Source: Ectobacillus ponti (lineage in GTDB: Bacteria; Bacillota; Bacilli; Bacillales; Bacillaceae_G). Taken from it: 64,000 nt of DNA. This document shows, one piece after another, positions 7,761 to 15,810 of the stretch (positions are counted from its first letter, which is position 1; every line of letters starts with the position of its first letter). Made by a program: the position numbers and the translations under genes. Below the pieces are notes generated by a model. That model searched no databases and had not been told where the DNA came from. It saw nothing but the letters and a program-made list of their open reading frames with translations. The DNA is taken from assembly GCF_024294785.1 (NCBI RefSeq), contig NZ_JANCLT010000018.1, positions 1 through 64,000 on the forward strand, written 5' to 3'.

Positions 7761-8494
7761 GAAGACCGTTAATCACAGCGCACACCGGCTGCATGCAGAC
7801 GCCGCTGAATTCTGTTGCCTCTGTCATGGCGGGGCTTGAGGCAGGCGCAGATATGATTGAAGTGGATGTCCGCTCAACGAAGGACGGCGCAGTTGTACTG
7901 CTGCATGATGAAGCCGTTCTGACCGCGCATGGAGCGGTTCGCGCACAGGACGTGACGCTCGGGGAGCTGCAAGCCCTTGGGCCGAAGGAGCAGATTACGC
8001 TGCTTCAGGACGTGCTTCCGTTCGTGAGGGAAGCCAATCGCGTGATGAATTTGGACGTAAAGGAAGACGCGGCCATCGCGCCAATGCTTCGCATCGTAGA
8101 GGAATTTGGCATGCGGGAGCAGGTGTTGCTGACCGGGTGCGAAGAGCAGCGGGTTGCCTGCGTCACGGCGCACTACCGCCCGTATCAGGTGCTGCTGAAT
8201 GCAAGCATTCCGCTGGCGCTTCAGCATCAGGCTGAGTATGCCCGCTTTATTCAGGAAACGTGCCGCCAGGCGGCGGAGCTGTCCTGCTGCGGCATTAACA
8301 TCCATTACAAATGCTGTACGGAGGAGCTGCTGCATGCGGCCGCCTTGCGCTCCCTGCCGGTGTTTGTATGGACGGTAGACAAGGCGGAGGACATGGAAAC
8401 CTACTTACATATGGGTGTGCACAGCATTACCAGCAATCAAGTCGCCACGCTTGTGCATATGCGCGAACAGCTTGCAGCTGCGCCGCTCCGATAA
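7757..8494 (+). CDS. glycerophosphodiester phosphodiesterase family protein
   Basis: A 245-residue TIM-barrel enzyme of the GDPD family, which cuts glycerophosphodiesters into glycerol-3-phosphate and an alcohol using a metal ion. The metal and acid-base motifs are present: first catalytic His in ITAHTG, IEVDV for the metal and LLHDEAVL carrying the second His. The usual HRG is HTG and the usual ENT is LNS, so it belongs to a divergent subgroup whose specificity may differ. No signal peptide, so it is cytoplasmic. AAGGGGAG lies 8 bases before the ATG. It is the last gene of the operon and is followed by a terminator. Confidence 0.85.
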   Translation: MRRPLITAHTGCMQTPLNSVASVMAGLEAGADMIEVDVRSTKDGAVVLLHDEAVLTAHGAVRAQDVTLGELQALGPKEQITLLQDVLPFVREANRVMNLDVKEDAAIAPMLRIVEEFGMREQVLLTGCEEQRVACVTAHYRPYQVLLNASIPLALQHQAEYARFIQETCRQAAELSCCGINIHYKCCTEELLHAAALRSLPVFVWTVDKAEDMETYLHMGVHSITSNQVATLVHMREQLAAAPLR

Positions 8495-8549
8495 AGGAAG
8501 AGGGACTCTGTCCGAATGCAAGGAACTGCTGCGAATCAACGATGAAATG

Positions 8550-8576
8550 AGACAGAGTGCGCCTCTGTCTTTTTTT
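8550..8576 (+). terminator. intrinsic terminator of the organophosphate operon
   Basis: GACAGAG (8551-8557) pairs with CTCTGTC (8563-8569), flanked by A and T, followed by a run of seven T. Confidence 0.85.
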
Positions 8577-8661
8577 CATTTCAAGGTGAAGAAAAGGAAG
8601 CTTCATTGTAAAATAGATAGCATACATAACGAAGAACGAGCAGAGAAGGTAGGAAAACAAC

Positions 8662-9219
8662 ATGGCAAAACAACGAAACAAGCAAAAGAAGGGCGGTATC
8701 CTCGGACCATTCCTGGTACTCTTGCTCATTGCCTACGTCACAAGCAAGGAGCTGTTCACGTGGCTGGTCGGCCTCAGTGCGGCAGGATTGGCACTGTACT
8801 TGTACCTGCGGATGAGACAGAGAGGTCAGTTGCGCCGCTCCGGCATCCACGATATTGATATGATGAACGGGCATGAGTTCGAGGCGTATCTGGGCGTAAT
8901 GTTCACCGCCTTGGGATATCAAACACAGGTGACAAAGGGCTCGGGAGACTTCGGGGCCGATTTGGTGCTCCATGATGGAGAGGAAAAGATTGTGGTGCAG
9001 GCCAAGCGCTACAAGGGCGCCGTCGGGGTGTCGGCTGTGCAGGAGGTTGTGGCGGCGCGGAGCTATTATGAGGCAGACGGCATGTGGGTGATTACGAACA
9101 GCAAGTTCACCAAAGCCGCTCAGGAGCTGGCGCAGGCAAACGGCGTCGTGCTCATGGATCGGCAAAAGCTGATTCGGTTGGGGTTGCAGGCAAACCGGGG
9201 GAAGAGAAGGGCCGTATAG
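8662..9219 (+). CDS. membrane-anchored Mrr-type endonuclease-fold protein
   Basis: A 185-residue protein with one or two N-terminal membrane segments (about residues 12-49) and a cytoplasmic restriction-endonuclease-like domain of the Mrr_cat type. The catalytic pattern is visible: HEFE (71-74), GDFGAD (95-100) and QAKRYKG (113-119), corresponding to the E, D and QxK of the PD-(D/E)xK superfamily. Such proteins recognise or cut modified or foreign DNA, but many Bacillales carry a lone membrane-bound copy with no known role. The ATG is the first of the frame, 11 bases after GAAGGTAGG. It leads a three-gene run with the GNAT and the receiver-like protein. Confidence 0.8.
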   Translation: MAKQRNKQKKGGILGPFLVLLLIAYVTSKELFTWLVGLSAAGLALYLYLRMRQRGQLRRSGIHDIDMMNGHEFEAYLGVMFTALGYQTQVTKGSGDFGADLVLHDGEEKIVVQAKRYKGAVGVSAVQEVVAARSYYEADGMWVITNSKFTKAAQELAQANGVVLMDRQKLIRLGLQANRGKRRAV

Positions 9220-9233
9220 GGAGGAATTTGGGC

Positions 9234-9671
9234 ATGGCGGAAGTCAGAGTGGCAACGCTGCAGGACCTGGAGGACATTGCGGGCATGGATGCGCTGGTGA
9301 TGGGAGACCGAAGCAGGGAAGAGAAGCTGCGGAAGGCAATACAGGAAAACAGGTGCCTGCTTGCACAGAGGGAAGGCCGGGCTGCCGGCTTTTTGGTGTA
9401 TCATCAGCATTTTTTTGAGCAGGCATTTATGGACCTCGTGATTGTGCATCCAGCCATGCGGAGGCAGGGGGTGGCCAGGGCACTGATGGAGTACATGGAG
9501 CGTTGCTGTCTGACAGAGAAGCTTTTCTCGTCAACGAACCAATCCAACGAGGAGATGCAGCAGGTGTTTCGTTCGCTTCAGTATGTCGAGAGCGGCTATG
9601 TGGATCATCTGGATGAGGGGGATCCGGAACTCGTCTTCTTTAAAACAGCAGGAAGAAGGGAATATGCATGA
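9234..9671 (+). CDS. GNAT-family N-acetyltransferase
   Basis: A 145-residue acetyltransferase that transfers acetyl from acetyl-CoA. The acetyl-CoA site is seen as VHPAMRRQGVARALM after the strand MDLVIV. AGGGAGGA precedes the ATG at 9234; earlier in-frame starts overlap the nuclease gene and have no ribosome binding site. Its stop overlaps the next start (ATGA). Substrate not predictable. Confidence 0.82.
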   Translation: MAEVRVATLQDLEDIAGMDALVMGDRSREEKLRKAIQENRCLLAQREGRAAGFLVYHQHFFEQAFMDLVIVHPAMRRQGVARALMEYMERCCLTEKLFSSTNQSNEEMQQVFRSLQYVESGYVDHLDEGDPELVFFKTAGRREYA

Positions 9672-10039
9672 CTGTAGAGAAACAGCAAATCAATTTGTAC
9701 GTAGATGATCTAAGAGACTGTCCGGAAGGGTTTACGATTGCCAGAACGGTAGAGGAAGCCATTCATTATTTAGAAAACTATCGTGTTCATATTTTATCGC
9801 TGGACCATGATTTGGGGGAAGACGAGGCGCACAATCTGCTGCCGACAGGCTATGACCTGGTGAAGTACATCTGTGAGAGGGGGCTGCGGGCCGATCAAAT
9901 ATATTTGCATACCGATAATGGTGTCGGGCGCGAAAATATGTTTGAGACGCTGAAGGGCGCGCAGCGGCGCGGGTTTATTGAGGATGACATTGAAATCTAT
10001 CATTATTCCATTACGCCAAACAGGTACAGCGGGAATTAG
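9668..10039 (+). CDS. cyclic-phosphate processing receiver-like domain protein
   Basis: A 123-residue single-domain protein. LYVDDLRDCPEG at residues 10-21 and LSLDHDLGE near 44-52 are the two signature stretches of the receiver-like cpREC domain, which computational work places near RNA or cyclic-phosphate processing enzymes. It keeps the acidic cluster but is not linked to a histidine kinase here. ATGA overlap with the GNAT gene indicates co-translation. Function in the cell is not established. Confidence 0.7.
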   Translation: MTVEKQQINLYVDDLRDCPEGFTIARTVEEAIHYLENYRVHILSLDHDLGEDEAHNLLPTGYDLVKYICERGLRADQIYLHTDNGVGRENMFETLKGAQRRGFIEDDIEIYHYSITPNRYSGN

Positions 10040-10140
10040 TATGTTGGGGAAGAGCTGCATTTGTGTCATAATCGGATGTCTGCTTTGTTATGGTTGTTTC
10101 TCCGAAAGATGATCAAGAAAGTGAAGAACAATGTTACAGG

Positions 10141-10172
10141 AAGGGGAGAAATGAAGAAAAACTTCTCCCCTT
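10141..10172. other. 10-bp perfect hairpin between genes
   Basis: AAGGGGAGAA (10141-10150) and TTCTCCCCTT (10163-10172) are perfectly complementary. No T run follows on either strand, so it may be a weak terminator between the converging genes or a stray hairpin. Confidence 0.45.
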
Positions 10173-10223
10173 AGAATCCCCGGGCACCACAGAAGGGGGG
10201 GTCTGAGGATGGCGGTCGGAAGC

Positions 10224-10895
10224 TTATTCCGGCTCCTGTGTGCTTCTTGTGAGGCATTCCCCTTGCATCATCTCCTTATACGCCGCAGCCGCCTCCCGCA
10301 GCTCCTCTGTAAGAACCGCTTCAGCAAATGCTTCATGCTTCCATGACAAATAGCAGGCGACAGAGCTGTGCAGCTCTTTCCCCGTATGAGCTGGAAGCTG
10401 ATTGGCCAGAATCTGCTGACATTTGGCAGTATGGCGCCCCAGCGACCTGACCATCCCCAGCAAGCCAAGACGTTCGAAGTACTCCTGAATGGCGGAGGGG
10501 AAGTGCGGATCGCCGAAGGTGCAGGTGAGGCGGAACATGCCCTTTTTATGCATGGTGTAGAAGATGTCCTTCACCTGCGGCACCCAAATTTTGTCCTGCG
10601 GCGCGGTTTTGCCGTGGATGTATGTATCGTAAATCCAGAGCTGCCACAGCTGCGGCGGTGTTTGGATGACAAAGCTGTGGCTTGTGCTGACGCTGAATAG
10701 GCCCGGAAAACTTTGGTCATACAGCTTGTGCTTGCTGAGGAGTGTCTCAAACAATGCCTTTTCCTTTTCCGTCATGTCTAGTTTGATATCTTCTAATGTA
10801 AGGGTATTTAGATATGAGAGGCGCTGCTGCAGACGATCCTTCTGAAGGGCAATCTGTTCCTCATATGCATACGCCTGGATGCTTTGCTCTAACAT
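10224..10895 (-). CDS. hypothetical protein
   Basis: A 223-residue soluble protein with no signal peptide or membrane segment. It starts with an amphipathic, glutamine-rich N-terminal helix region (to about residue 60) and has several aromatic-rich stretches (QLWQLWIYDTYIHG). I recognise no family. The ATG at 10895 is chosen because CAGGAG lies 8 bases before it; the frame can be extended to 10940 but without a ribosome binding site. It faces the receiver-like gene and is divergent from the secreted protein at 11116. Confidence 0.65.
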   Translation of the reverse strand: MLEQSIQAYAYEEQIALQKDRLQQRLSYLNTLTLEDIKLDMTEKEKALFETLLSKHKLYDQSFPGLFSVSTSHSFVIQTPPQLWQLWIYDTYIHGKTAPQDKIWVPQVKDIFYTMHKKGMFRLTCTFGDPHFPSAIQEYFERLGLLGMVRSLGRHTAKCQQILANQLPAHTGKELHSSVACYLSWKHEAFAEAVLTEELREAAAAYKEMMQGECLTRSTQEPE

Positions 10896-11115
10896 ATTGG
10901 GTCTCCTGTTTCGTTCATGTCTCTCGCCTGGAGAGTCCATAGATTTCGTTTTTTGCTATAGAATTCGAAAATATCCGTATATGCAGTTCTTTATAAAGAA
11001 TATAAAAGAAGTGGCGCAGAATGTAAATAAGAACTTTATGAATTGTAAGGATGCAATCTTCTCATTCACACATCCTAAGAGGGACAATGATTCCATGTTG
11101 AAAGGAGCAGGGTGT

Positions 11116-11751
11116 GTGAAGAAGCTATTATTGGCGGGGGTGCTGCTGTTGGGTCCGCTGAACATGCCGGCTGGGCCAGTGAGTGCCGCTGCGGAGACTC
11201 GTCTGAGCCAATCGGAAGTGAGGTTCGAGAATGAATTCAGGAAGCTGTGGCTGGATCATGTATTGTGGACAAGTAATTACATTACAAGTGCAACGACAGC
11301 AGGGGCAGAGGACCAACAGCAGGTGCTGGCCAGACTGCTGAGAAATCAAGAGGATCTTGGCAATGCGGTGAAGCCGGTATACGGGGAAAAGGGTGGAAAT
11401 CAGCTTACGGCGCTGCTGAAGGAGCATATCGTGATTGCCGGAAAACTTGTCGATGCGGCGAAGGCAGGGCAAACAGCTTCGGTGAATCAGTTGAACAAGG
11501 AATGGCATCAAAATGCCTCTGATTTGGCGGCGTTCCTGAGCGGCGCCAACCCGTATTTGAAAGATGAGGACTTGAAAAAGCTGTTGTTTATGCATCTGGA
11601 ATTGGTGGCAAACGACTTATCGGCAAGCCTGAAGAAAGACTGGGAGGCAAGAATCACTGCGATTGATGAGGGAGTCACCCATATCATTCTGATGGCTGAC
11701 ACGATCTCAGCGGGTGTTGTGAAGCAATTTCCGGAGAAGTTTCAGGGATAG
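11116..11751 (+). CDS. secreted helical-bundle protein of unknown function
   Basis: A 211-residue exported protein. The N-terminus is a signal peptide (KKLLLAGVLLLGPLNMPAGPVSAAA) with a likely cut after SAA or AAA. The mature part is all-helical: RKLWLDHVLWTSNYI, then LLRNQEDLGNAVKPVYG and LLKEHIVIAGKLVDAAK, a pattern shared with a Bacillales family often labelled only as hypothetical. AAAGGAG (11101-11107) positions the GTG at 11116; longer in-frame extensions to 10879 are poor coding sequence. The family has no established role. A strong terminator follows. Confidence 0.72.
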   Translation: MKKLLLAGVLLLGPLNMPAGPVSAAAETRLSQSEVRFENEFRKLWLDHVLWTSNYITSATTAGAEDQQQVLARLLRNQEDLGNAVKPVYGEKGGNQLTALLKEHIVIAGKLVDAAKAGQTASVNQLNKEWHQNASDLAAFLSGANPYLKDEDLKKLLFMHLELVANDLSASLKKDWEARITAIDEGVTHIILMADTISAGVVKQFPEKFQG

Positions 11752-11776
11752 TTTGGAAAACTCCCTGCCTGAACGG

Positions 11777-11808
11777 CCAACCCGGTACACATCCGGGTTG
11801 GTCATTTT
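11777..11808 (+). terminator. intrinsic terminator
   Basis: CCAACCCGG (11777-11785) pairs perfectly with CCGGGTTGG (11793-11801), followed by TCATTTTT. Confidence 0.85.
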
Positions 11809-11810
11809 TA

Positions 11811-12240
11811 TGTTTCCGAAGCGGAATCACCAAAATATATGATATAGCACAATTACAACCAGGGAATTACAGGAACCTGCAGGAGTTCTGATACAGTGAA
11901 GCCTAGAATTGCATAGGCGGGACAACGATGTCGGCTGCTTATAAGGTGGCAAGTACGACACTTGCGTACAAGGGTTTCCTGCTGGCTGTCCAGAAGTAAG
12001 GCTTAAAGATTAAGAGCGTGAAGGAGAATGTGACCATTCCGCTAAAAGGAGTCACGGCCAAGTTTTTCAGTCCCATGAAGGACTGTAGCACTGATGGATG
12101 AGTTGTTTGAGGGTTCATAGATGAGAGGACCCAGTGCTGCCTGCGTCCTTTGTTGCGCAATAGACCTGGATATATATATACGGTGACAGCCTGCTGCGTA
12201 AGGTGAGAAAGCCGTCTTAATCAAGGAATTTCACTGTGAG
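11811..12240. other. non-coding or decayed DNA
   Basis: No convincing gene in about 430 bp. In the plus strand, from an ATG near 11930, a short peptide including VASTTLAYKGFLLAVQK and, after a stop, KSVKENVTIPLKGVTAKFF looks protein-like, but the frame is broken by several stops. This may be a pseudogene remnant. Lower GC than the flanking genes. Confidence 0.4.
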
Positions 12241-12248
12241 ACACGACA

Positions 12249-12277
12249 TTGACAATCTGACCCTTTTTTATTATTCT
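12249..12277 (+). promoter_or_regulatory. sigma-A promoter of the add riboswitch
   Basis: TTGACA (12249-12254), 17-bp spacer, TATTCT (12272-12277). Predicted transcript start near 12284, just upstream of the aptamer. Confidence 0.65.
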
Positions 12278-12305
12278 TTAAAAAAGTGTTTATCAATTCC
12301 ATACC

Positions 12306-12375
12306 ATTTCGTATAACTCCAATAATATGGTTTGGAGGTCTCTACCAGGAACCGAAATTCCTGATTACGAAGAAA
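12306..12375 (+). promoter_or_regulatory. adenine-sensing purine riboswitch aptamer
   Basis: The sequence follows the purine aptamer closely: P1 TTCGTA (12308-12313) with TACGAA (12366-12371), conserved TATAACTCCAATAATATGG and GTCTCTACCAGGAACC, closing with CCTGATTACG. The ligand-reading position that corresponds to nucleotide 74 is T at 12365; U there means adenine and C means guanine. The 3-prime half of the aptamer is shared with a 21-bp terminator stem, so ligand binding would prevent termination: an ON switch. It precedes an adenosine deaminase gene. Confidence 0.88.
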
Positions 12376-12415
12376 ATGCAAATCTTGTACTTTCTTCGTA
12401 ATCAGGAATTTTTTT
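12355..12415 (+). terminator. riboswitch expression platform (terminator)
   Basis: The arm 12355-12375 is a perfect 21-bp complement of 12391-12411 and is followed by a T run. The left arm contains the P3/P1 3-prime strands of the aptamer, so aptamer and terminator are mutually exclusive. Confidence 0.88.
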
Positions 12416-12456
12416 ATTTTGCATTTGAATATATAAAACTATATTTGGAGGTCAAA

Positions 12457-13461
12457 ATGAACTTTATCAAGCTGCCAAAAATTGAGCTTCACTGTCACTT
12501 GGATGGAAGCGTCAGAGCTGAAACCATCATGGATATAGCCCGGAAGGAAGGAATTCCGTTACCCTTTCTGGATAAGGAAGGCTTGCAGAAGGAGCTGGTC
12601 GCTCCTTTGGAATGTGATTCCCTTGTGGAATATTTAAAAAGATTTGCTCTTCCCAATTTGGTCATGCAGTCCAAGGAGAGCTTAAGGCGAATTACTTTCG
12701 AGCTGTTTGAGGATGCAGCAAGGGAAAATGTGAAATATTTGGAGGTTAGATTTGGACCGCTGCTTCACATATTAAAAGGATTAGATGTTGAAGAGGTGAT
12801 TGAAAGTGTGATAGAGGGGATGCGGGAAGCAGAAAGCCGATATGAGATAAAGGGGAATATCATCCTGTCCTGCTTAAGGTCCATGTCAGTGGAAAGTGCG
12901 TTCGAGGTCGTGAAAAAGGGGAAGAAATTCCTTGGAAAAGGTGTGGTAGCCATAGACCTGTGTGCAGCAGAAGAAGAGGGCTTTTGTGAAAGATTCGTAG
13001 AACCAATCGCATTAGCCAAAGAATATGGGTACAGGGTCACAATTCACGCAGGTGAAACGGGTATAGGCAAAAACGTGTTGGATGCCATTGAATTGTTGGG
13101 TGCTGAAAGAATAGGCCACGGAGTATTTATTACAGAATGTGCCGAGGCTTACCGGAAAGTGAAAGAGAAACAGGTAGTGCTTGAGATGTGCCCGACAAGC
13201 AATGTCCAAACAAAAGCCGTTCAGCAGTATGCTGAGCATCCGATCTATCAGTTTCATCAGGATGGCATCAAAGTCACAATCAGTACGGATAACAGAACAG
13301 TATCTGATACTACCATGTCAAAAGAATTCCACTTGGTTACAAATGAATTTCATCTAAGTGAAGAGGACTGCCGGCAAATATATGAAAACAGTGTAGAAGC
13401 ATCCTTTGCTGACCAAGGAACCAAAGAATGGTGCTTGGCACAATATGAAAGGAGAACATAG
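12457..13461 (+). CDS. add: adenosine deaminase
   Basis: Cytoplasmic zinc enzyme that deaminates adenosine to inosine, 334 residues. Zinc and catalytic motifs are in order: HCHLDGS near residue 13, HAGE near 196 and STDNRTVSDTTMSKE near 273, the Gram-positive form of the usual NTDDP motif. TTGGAGG stands 5 bases before the ATG; an in-frame extension to 12286 runs through the riboswitch and is not coding. Transcription is under the adenine riboswitch, so the enzyme is made when adenine accumulates. The gene is markedly more AT-rich than its neighbours, which suggests acquisition from another Firmicute. True adenine deaminase activity is possible but less likely from the motifs. Confidence 0.9.
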   Translation: MNFIKLPKIELHCHLDGSVRAETIMDIARKEGIPLPFLDKEGLQKELVAPLECDSLVEYLKRFALPNLVMQSKESLRRITFELFEDAARENVKYLEVRFGPLLHILKGLDVEEVIESVIEGMREAESRYEIKGNIILSCLRSMSVESAFEVVKKGKKFLGKGVVAIDLCAAEEEGFCERFVEPIALAKEYGYRVTIHAGETGIGKNVLDAIELLGAERIGHGVFITECAEAYRKVKEKQVVLEMCPTSNVQTKAVQQYAEHPIYQFHQDGIKVTISTDNRTVSDTTMSKEFHLVTNEFHLSEEDCRQIYENSVEASFADQGTKEWCLAQYERRT

Positions 13462-13621
13462 CTGTCAGTTTACCCTGTAGAAGAGCTGCGCGTAACCCAC
13501 TATCCTGAATATAAATTGTAAAAGCAGCGTTCTTGTTTGTGTGAAAATAGGAGTTTCCACTTCGCTGTCCCCTGTGCCACAATAGAAGCATATGTTTCTA
13601 TTTTGAAAGGGGATTGTGAAC

Positions 13622-14887
13622 ATGCGCGAACAGCTGATCCGACAGGTGGAAAAACGGCAGGACGAACTAATTGAACTGGCAAAGCAGCTCATCGCCTACG
13701 AAACGCCGGCACCGCCGGCAAGAAACACGAGTGACATCCAAGCTTTTATCGCAGACTTCCTCCAGCAATGCGAGTTTTCCATCGACAAGTGGGATGTGTA
13801 TCCGGGTGATCCGAATGTGGTGGGAGTCCGCAAAGGGACGCAGTCGGACGAGTACAAGAGCCTCATCATCAATGGGCATGTGGATGTGGCGGCGGTGGAG
13901 CCGGACGAGCCATGGGTGACCGGGCCGTTTGAGCCGACGGTGCAGGATGGCTGGCTGACGGGACGTGGCGCTGCCGACATGAAGGGCGGCATGGCCGGCG
14001 CGCTGTTTGCGATTAAGCTGCTGCAGGAGGCCGGTGTGCAGCTGCCGGGAGATTTGCTGTTTCAGTCTGTTATCGGCGAAGAGGTGGGGGAAGCAGGCAC
14101 GCTGCAATGCTGCAAGCGCGGATATACGGCTGATTTTGCGGTTGTGGTGGACACGAGCGATTTACATATTCAAGGGCAGGGCGGCGTCATCACCGGCTGG
14201 ATTACAGTGAAAAGCCCGCAGACGTTCCACGATGCCACACGCCGCCGGATGATTCACGCGGGCGGACAGCTGTTTGGTGCGAGTGCCATTGAGAAGATGG
14301 CCAAAATTGTGCAGGGCTTGCAGGAGCTTGAGCGGCACTGGGCAGTGATGAAGACATACGAGGGCTATCCGGCCGGCATGACCACGATCAATCCGGCTGT
14401 GATTGAGGGCGGACGCCATGCAGCGTTCATTGCAGATGAATGCCGTCTCTGGATCACGGTTCATTTTTATCCGAACGAAACGCATCAGCAGGTCGCTGCT
14501 GAGGTTGAGGAGTATGTGATGCGGCTTGCTGCAGCTGATCCGTGGCTGCGCGAGCACCCGCCACAGTTTCAGTGGGGCGGGGAATCCATGATTATCGACC
14601 GCGGCGAAATTTTCCCATCGCTTGAGGTGGACCGTGAGCATCCGGCGGTGCAGCAGCTTGCTTCCCTTCATGAGAATACGCTGGGGCGTTCAGCTGTCAT
14701 CGATATGTCGCCGACGGTCACAGATGGCGGCTGGTTCAGTGATTTCAACATTCCGGCAGCCATTTATGGACCGGGTACGCTGGAGGAAGCGCATGCGGTA
14801 AATGAGAAGGTGCGTGTGGAGCAGCTTGTGGAGTTTACGAAGGTGATGCTTTCCTTCATCTATGAATGGTGCCATACGAAGCGGTAA
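13622..14887 (+). CDS. M20-family amidohydrolase (ArgE/DapE/YlmB type)
   Basis: A 421-residue two-zinc hydrolase. Metal-site motifs: NGHVDV near residue 84, GRGAADMKGG near 113, GEEVGEAG near 152, VVDTSD near 180 and EAHAVNE close to the C-terminus, with the dimerisation domain between. The family includes acetylornithine deacetylase, succinyl-diaminopimelate desuccinylase and YlmB, the formylaminopyrimidine deformylase of thiamine salvage; length and the absence of arg or dap neighbours make a salvage role plausible, not proven. ATG at 13622 lies 9 bases after AAAGGGG; a GTG at 13616 is too close. Confidence 0.82.
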   Translation: MREQLIRQVEKRQDELIELAKQLIAYETPAPPARNTSDIQAFIADFLQQCEFSIDKWDVYPGDPNVVGVRKGTQSDEYKSLIINGHVDVAAVEPDEPWVTGPFEPTVQDGWLTGRGAADMKGGMAGALFAIKLLQEAGVQLPGDLLFQSVIGEEVGEAGTLQCCKRGYTADFAVVVDTSDLHIQGQGGVITGWITVKSPQTFHDATRRRMIHAGGQLFGASAIEKMAKIVQGLQELERHWAVMKTYEGYPAGMTTINPAVIEGGRHAAFIADECRLWITVHFYPNETHQQVAAEVEEYVMRLAAADPWLREHPPQFQWGGESMIIDRGEIFPSLEVDREHPAVQQLASLHENTLGRSAVIDMSPTVTDGGWFSDFNIPAAIYGPGTLEEAHAVNEKVRVEQLVEFTKVMLSFIYEWCHTKR

Positions 14888-14951
14888 CAACTGCGGTTTC
14901 CCTTAAAATCTATTATAATAGTAGAAAAGGGCATGTGAAGGTAGTGATAGA

Positions 14952-15710
14952 GTGGAAGCAAAGGTGACAATTGGAATTCCCGGCAGGTGGCAGAGCTGGC
15001 CTGACCTCATGCAGGAGGTGGCTGAAAAAAGCGATGGCTATGTGCTGGCCGGGCATACGCTGTACGATACAAAGCGGGAGCTGGGATTTGGCCTGGATGT
15101 GTATGAGCATGACCCACATTTAATGGAGGCTTTTACATATGCAAGCCGAACCACGCTGCCTCAAGGTTTATTAGAGGAGCTGCGCCAGCATGCGTGCACG
15201 GTGTATGTGACGGCAGAGGTCGGCAGCTTTGAGGGTCTGCAGCGGCTTGTCGAGGCGGGGGCAGCCCTGCTGCGCGCCGGCGGCATGGCCGTCTTGGTGG
15301 AGACAGCAGCTCTGGCCCACACAAAGGACGCGTGGGAGGAGCTGCTGCAGGAGGACGAGCTCCTGCCATTTTATGCGGCCTTTGTGGCGCTGTCCGGTGA
15401 TGAAGACGGCTACTCCTCCTGCGGCATGAAGGCATTCGGCCTGCCGGACGCCCGCGTTCCGGCCACGCTTGCACCGGAGGAAGCGGTGGTGGTGCTGAAT
15501 GGCTTTAACATGTACCGCATTGCGGACCAGCCGATTATCGAGGATGGACAAACAGTAAGCTTTGATGACGACTCCTCGTACAGCACACATTGGACCGAGG
15601 ATGACCGATATGAGACTGACCATGCTTTTTATAATCCGTTTGGCATGCTGTGGGTGGAGCCGGTGCAGCACGGCATTTGGGGGCGGATGAAGGGGATGTT
15701 GAAGAATTGA
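14952..15710 (+). CDS. hypothetical protein, DUF4261-like
   Basis: A 252-residue soluble acidic protein. The middle carries YSSCGMKAFGLPDARV followed by NGFNMYRIADQPIIEDGQTV, which recalls the DUF4261 domain found in many Bacillales proteins of unknown function; I am not certain of this. GTG start with a weak AAGGTAG upstream, 64 bp after the M20 gene, so it may be co-transcribed. A terminator follows. Confidence 0.62.
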   Translation: MEAKVTIGIPGRWQSWPDLMQEVAEKSDGYVLAGHTLYDTKRELGFGLDVYEHDPHLMEAFTYASRTTLPQGLLEELRQHACTVYVTAEVGSFEGLQRLVEAGAALLRAGGMAVLVETAALAHTKDAWEELLQEDELLPFYAAFVALSGDEDGYSSCGMKAFGLPDARVPATLAPEEAVVVLNGFNMYRIADQPIIEDGQTVSFDDDSSYSTHWTEDDRYETDHAFYNPFGMLWVEPVQHGIWGRMKGMLKN

Positions 15711-15723
15711 ATGTATCTCATCC

Positions 15724-15775
15724 GGGGGACGACCAAAGGATTGCCTGCAGGCGGTCTTCTGGATCGTCCTCCTTT
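15724..15775 (+). terminator. intrinsic terminator
   Basis: GGGGGACGA near 15724 pairs with TCGTCCTCC near 15764 (one mismatch), followed by five T; the loop contains a smaller CCTGCAGG-type hairpin. Confidence 0.65.
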
Positions 15776-15810
15776 TTATGTTTGCCTGAACTGCTTTGCA
15801 TCTTATCCAT

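Noticed and set aside
8415-8858. A 147-codon plus-strand frame across the terminator at 8550
   Set aside because: It overlaps the end of the GDPD gene, a clear terminator and the start of the Mrr-like gene.
13462-13621. TPP riboswitch before the M20 hydrolase, which would support a YlmB role
   Set aside because: The conserved CUGAGA and ACCUGA elements of the thi-box are not found.
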